Positions 32,021 through 33,728 of a DNA stretch of 33,728 bases are shown here, piece after piece. The stretch spans positions 1 to 33,728 of the forward strand of contig JAILIE010000063.1 of assembly GCA_024695415.1 (NCBI GenBank). The letters are read 5' to 3'. A program made the translations under genes and the position numbers. The number at the start of each line of letters is the position of its first letter. Within the stretch, counting starts at the first letter, position 1. A model generated the notes under the pieces. That model was not told where the DNA came from. It was given only the letters and a program-made list of their open reading frames with translations, and made no database searches. Source of the DNA: Clostridiales bacterium. GTDB taxonomy: Bacteria > Bacillota > Clostridia > Christensenellales > Aristaeellaceae.

Positions 32021-32453
32021 TTTCATTTCCTCCTGCGGTTTGTTTGTTTTCGTCGAGCCATTGCTGGAGAATCAGCGCGGCAGCGACTTTGTCGACTACT
32101 TTTTTGCGTCCCTGGCGGGATACGTCGCCTTCGATCAGGGCGTCTTCCGCGGCGACGGTGGACAGGCGCTCATCCTGGAAGAAGACGGTCAGGCCGGCTT
32201 TTTCCAGCTGGGTGCAGAGCCCGCGCACCTTTTCGGCCTGGAAGCCTTCCGTGCCGTCCATGTTCAGGGGAAGGCCGGAGAGAACCAGGCGGGTGTCGTA
32301 CTGCTCGCAGATGGCCACGATCCGGCGGGTATCCGGTCCCCAGCCGACGCGGGTGATAACTTCCAGCGGTGTGGCGATGGTGCGGGTCGGGTCGGAGACC
32401 GCGACGCCGATGCGTACGTCACCGATGTCTAAAGCAATGATTCTTTCGTTCAT
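32013..32453 (-). CDS. ruvX: YqgF/RuvX family nuclease (pre-16S rRNA processing / Holliday junction resolvase fold)
   Basis: RNase H-fold protein; in Escherichia coli its homologue YqgF matures the 5' end of 16S rRNA. The 146-residue product has ALDIGDVRIGVAVSD with the first catalytic aspartate, SGLPLNMDGTEG, FQDERLST and the final acidic site VDKVAAALILQQWLD. The start is fixed by the conserved N terminus. No ribosome site lies at normal distance: the only GGAGG (32472-32468) is 14 bases upstream and is part of the hairpin stem that terminates pnp. Confidence 0.93.
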   Translation of the reverse strand: MNERIIALDIGDVRIGVAVSDPTRTIATPLEVITRVGWGPDTRRIVAICEQYDTRLVLSGLPLNMDGTEGFQAEKVRGLCTQLEKAGLTVFFQDERLSTVAAEDALIEGDVSRQGRKKVVDKVAAALILQQWLDENKQTAGGNENV

Positions 32454-32460
32454 AGCACTT

Positions 32461-32487
32461 AAGAAAGCCTCCGGGGGACCCGGAGGC
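32461..32487 (-). terminator. rho-independent terminator of pnp
   Basis: On the - strand, GCCTCCGGG (32487-32479) and CCCGGAGGC (32475-32467) form a 9-bp GC stem with a three-base loop, followed by TTTCTT. It starts eight bases after the pnp stop and ends seven bases before the ruvX ATG. Confidence 0.8.
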
Positions 32488-32494
32488 CTTGGGA

Positions 32495-33728
32495 TCAGTT
32501 ACCGCTGTTGCGGCGCGGGGGACGGCGGAAACCGCCTTCCGGACGCCGGCCGCTGTCGGTGTTGGTGTATTCGATATCGTTGCGGATCAGGTTGATCCGG
32601 CCCTGGGCGTCGATCTCGCTGACCTTGACTTCGAGCTCGTCGCCGATATTCACGACATCCTCCACCTTCTCGACGCGCTTGGTGTCGAGCTTGGAGATGT
32701 GGATCATACCGTCCTTGCCGGGAGCCAGTTCCACAAAGGCGCCGAAGTTCATGATGCGGACGACCTTGCCGGTGTACACATCGCCGACTTCGATATCCTT
32801 GGCAATGCCCTCGATGATCTTGCGGGCCTTGTCCGCGGCTTCCTGATCAGGCGTGGAGATGAACACGCGGCCATCGTCCTCGATATCGATCTTGACGCCG
32901 GTCTCCGCAATGATCTTGTTGATCATCTTTCCGCCGGGTCCGATGACTTCGCGGATCTTCTCGGGATTGATGGAGAAGGAGATGATCTTCGGCGCGTAGG
33001 GGCTCAGTTCCTCACGGGGCTGTCCCAGCGTGTCGAGCATGATCTTCAGGATGTGCAGGCGGCCTTCCAGCGCCTGGCGCAGGGCCTGCTGCAGGATCGC
33101 GCGGTTGATACCGGCAATCTTGATGTCCATCTGCAAGGCGGTGATACCGTTCATGGAACCGGCGACTTTGAAGTCCATGTCGCCCAGGAAGTCTTCCAGG
33201 CCCTGGATGTCGGTCAGGACGGCCAGGCGGCCGCTCGCCTGATCGGTGATCAGGCCCATGGCGACGCCGGCGACCGGCGCGTGAATCGGAACGCCCGCGT
33301 CCATCAGGGACAGGGTGGAACCGCACACGGAAGCCATGGAGGAAGAACCGTTGGAGGACAGGATTTCACTGACCAGCCGCAGGGCGTAGGGGAACTCTTC
33401 CTCGGTCGGGATGACGGGCAGCAGGGCCCGCTCCGCCAGGGCGCCGTGGCCGATTTCGCGGCGGCCGGGGCTCTTCATACGGCCGGCTTCACCGGTGGCG
33501 TACGGCGGCATGTTGTAGTGGTGGATATAGCGCTTGAAGTCCTCGCTGCTCAGCCCGTCCAGGGTCTGGCCCTCAGAGACGGTACCCAGGGTGGTGACCG
33601 TCAGGGCCTGGGTCTGGCCGCGGGTGAAGATGGCGCTGCCGTGGGTGCGCGGAAGCACGCCGACGTCGCACCAGATGGGGCGGATCTCGGTGACCTTGCG
33701 GCCGTCGGGACGGATGCCCTCGTTCAGG
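32495..33728 (-). CDS. pnp: Polyribonucleotide nucleotidyltransferase (PNPase), 5' part outside the window
   Basis: Phosphorolytic 3'-5' exoribonuclease of the RNA degradosome. Only the C-terminal 410 or so residues are present; the frame stays open to the window edge with [17 protein letters not shown], the start of the second RNase PH domain. Further on come the KH domain ([15 protein letters not shown], then [12 protein letters not shown]) and the S1 domain ([31 protein letters not shown]). The active site [14 protein letters not shown] and the late catalytic aspartates around DFKVAG are present. The tail ends in an Arg/Pro/Gly-rich stretch. A terminator follows eight bases after the stop. 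Confidence 0.96.
   Translation of the reverse strand, partial: LNEGIRPDGRKVTEIRPIWCDVGVLPRTHGSAIFTRGQTQALTVTTLGTVSEGQTLDGLSSEDFKRYIHHYNMPPYATGEAGRMKSPGRREIGHGALAERALLPVIPTEEEFPYALRLVSEILSSNGSSSMASVCGSTLSLMDAGVPIHAPVAGVAMGLITDQASGRLAVLTDIQGLEDFLGDMDFKVAGSMNGITALQMDIKIAGINRAILQQALRQALEGRLHILKIMLDTLGQPREELSPYAPKIISFSINPEKIREVIGPGGKMINKIIAETGVKIDIEDDGRVFISTPDQEAADKARKIIEGIAKDIEVGDVYTGKVVRIMNFGAFVELAPGKDGMIHISKLDTKRVEKVEDVVNIGDELEVKVSEIDAQGRINLIRNDIEYTNTDSGRRPEGGFRRPPRRNSGN

Overview
The window looks like a chromosomal segment of a GC-rich member of the Bacillota, most likely an anaerobic gut or rumen Clostridia lineage of the Aristaeella/Christensenellales kind. This rests on the Gram-positive order priA-def-fmt-rsmB-rlmN-prpC-prkC-rsgA-rpe, strong Shine-Dalgarno sites, AT-rich sigma-A promoters in GC-rich DNA, and lineage-typical small proteins (DUF4342, a DUF6465-like protein, DUF1292). 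The taxonomic name is inference; no rRNA is present.

Region 1 (1-15570, + strand) is one tightly packed housekeeping run. A near-consensus promoter at 2-31 precedes priA, def, fmt, rsmB, rlmN, a PP2C phosphatase, the PASTA kinase prkC, rsgA, rpe, mnmE, an iron-type alcohol dehydrogenase, radC, a DUF218 membrane protein and rsmG. Many junctions overlap by 4 or 8 bases. The theme is replication restart, translation start and rRNA/tRNA maturation, with the Ser/Thr kinase-phosphatase pair inside. rsmG overlaps tail to tail with a fructokinase-type ROK gene on the - strand.

Region 2 (16413-20111) has divergent promoters, a UBA-like/DUF4342 protein, an OmpR-type response regulator with its histidine kinase, and a Lys/Ala-repeat DUF6465-like protein. 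That last promoter carries a perfect 9-bp inverted repeat, and the gene ends in a strong terminator.

Region 3 (20123-27104, - strand) is an accessory block rich in exported proteins. In transcription order it holds a secreted L-asparaginase, a PdxA-family dehydrogenase, a secreted unknown, a small membrane protein, a Sel1-repeat protein with a recent internal duplication, and a secreted Big2-PDZ protein.

Region 4 (27105-29815) is a degraded, repeat-rich stretch. It contains a REP-like family of palindromes in several subtypes, a frameshifted PIN-toxin remnant not resolvable as a single ORF, a secreted HAD phosphatase-like protein, and tRNA-Leu(UAA).

Region 5 (29816-33728) has a cytosolic sugar-binding-like/GGDEF protein on the + strand. 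Convergent with it on the - strand are pnp (cut by the window edge), ruvX and a DUF1292 protein.

I see no defence island, CRISPR array, prophage or biosynthetic cluster. The least explained items are the REP-like family, the PIN remnant, the palindromic promoter of the DUF6465-like gene, the ligand-sensor/SGDEF fusion, and the ruvX start, whose only visible Shine-Dalgarno lies inside the pnp terminator stem.
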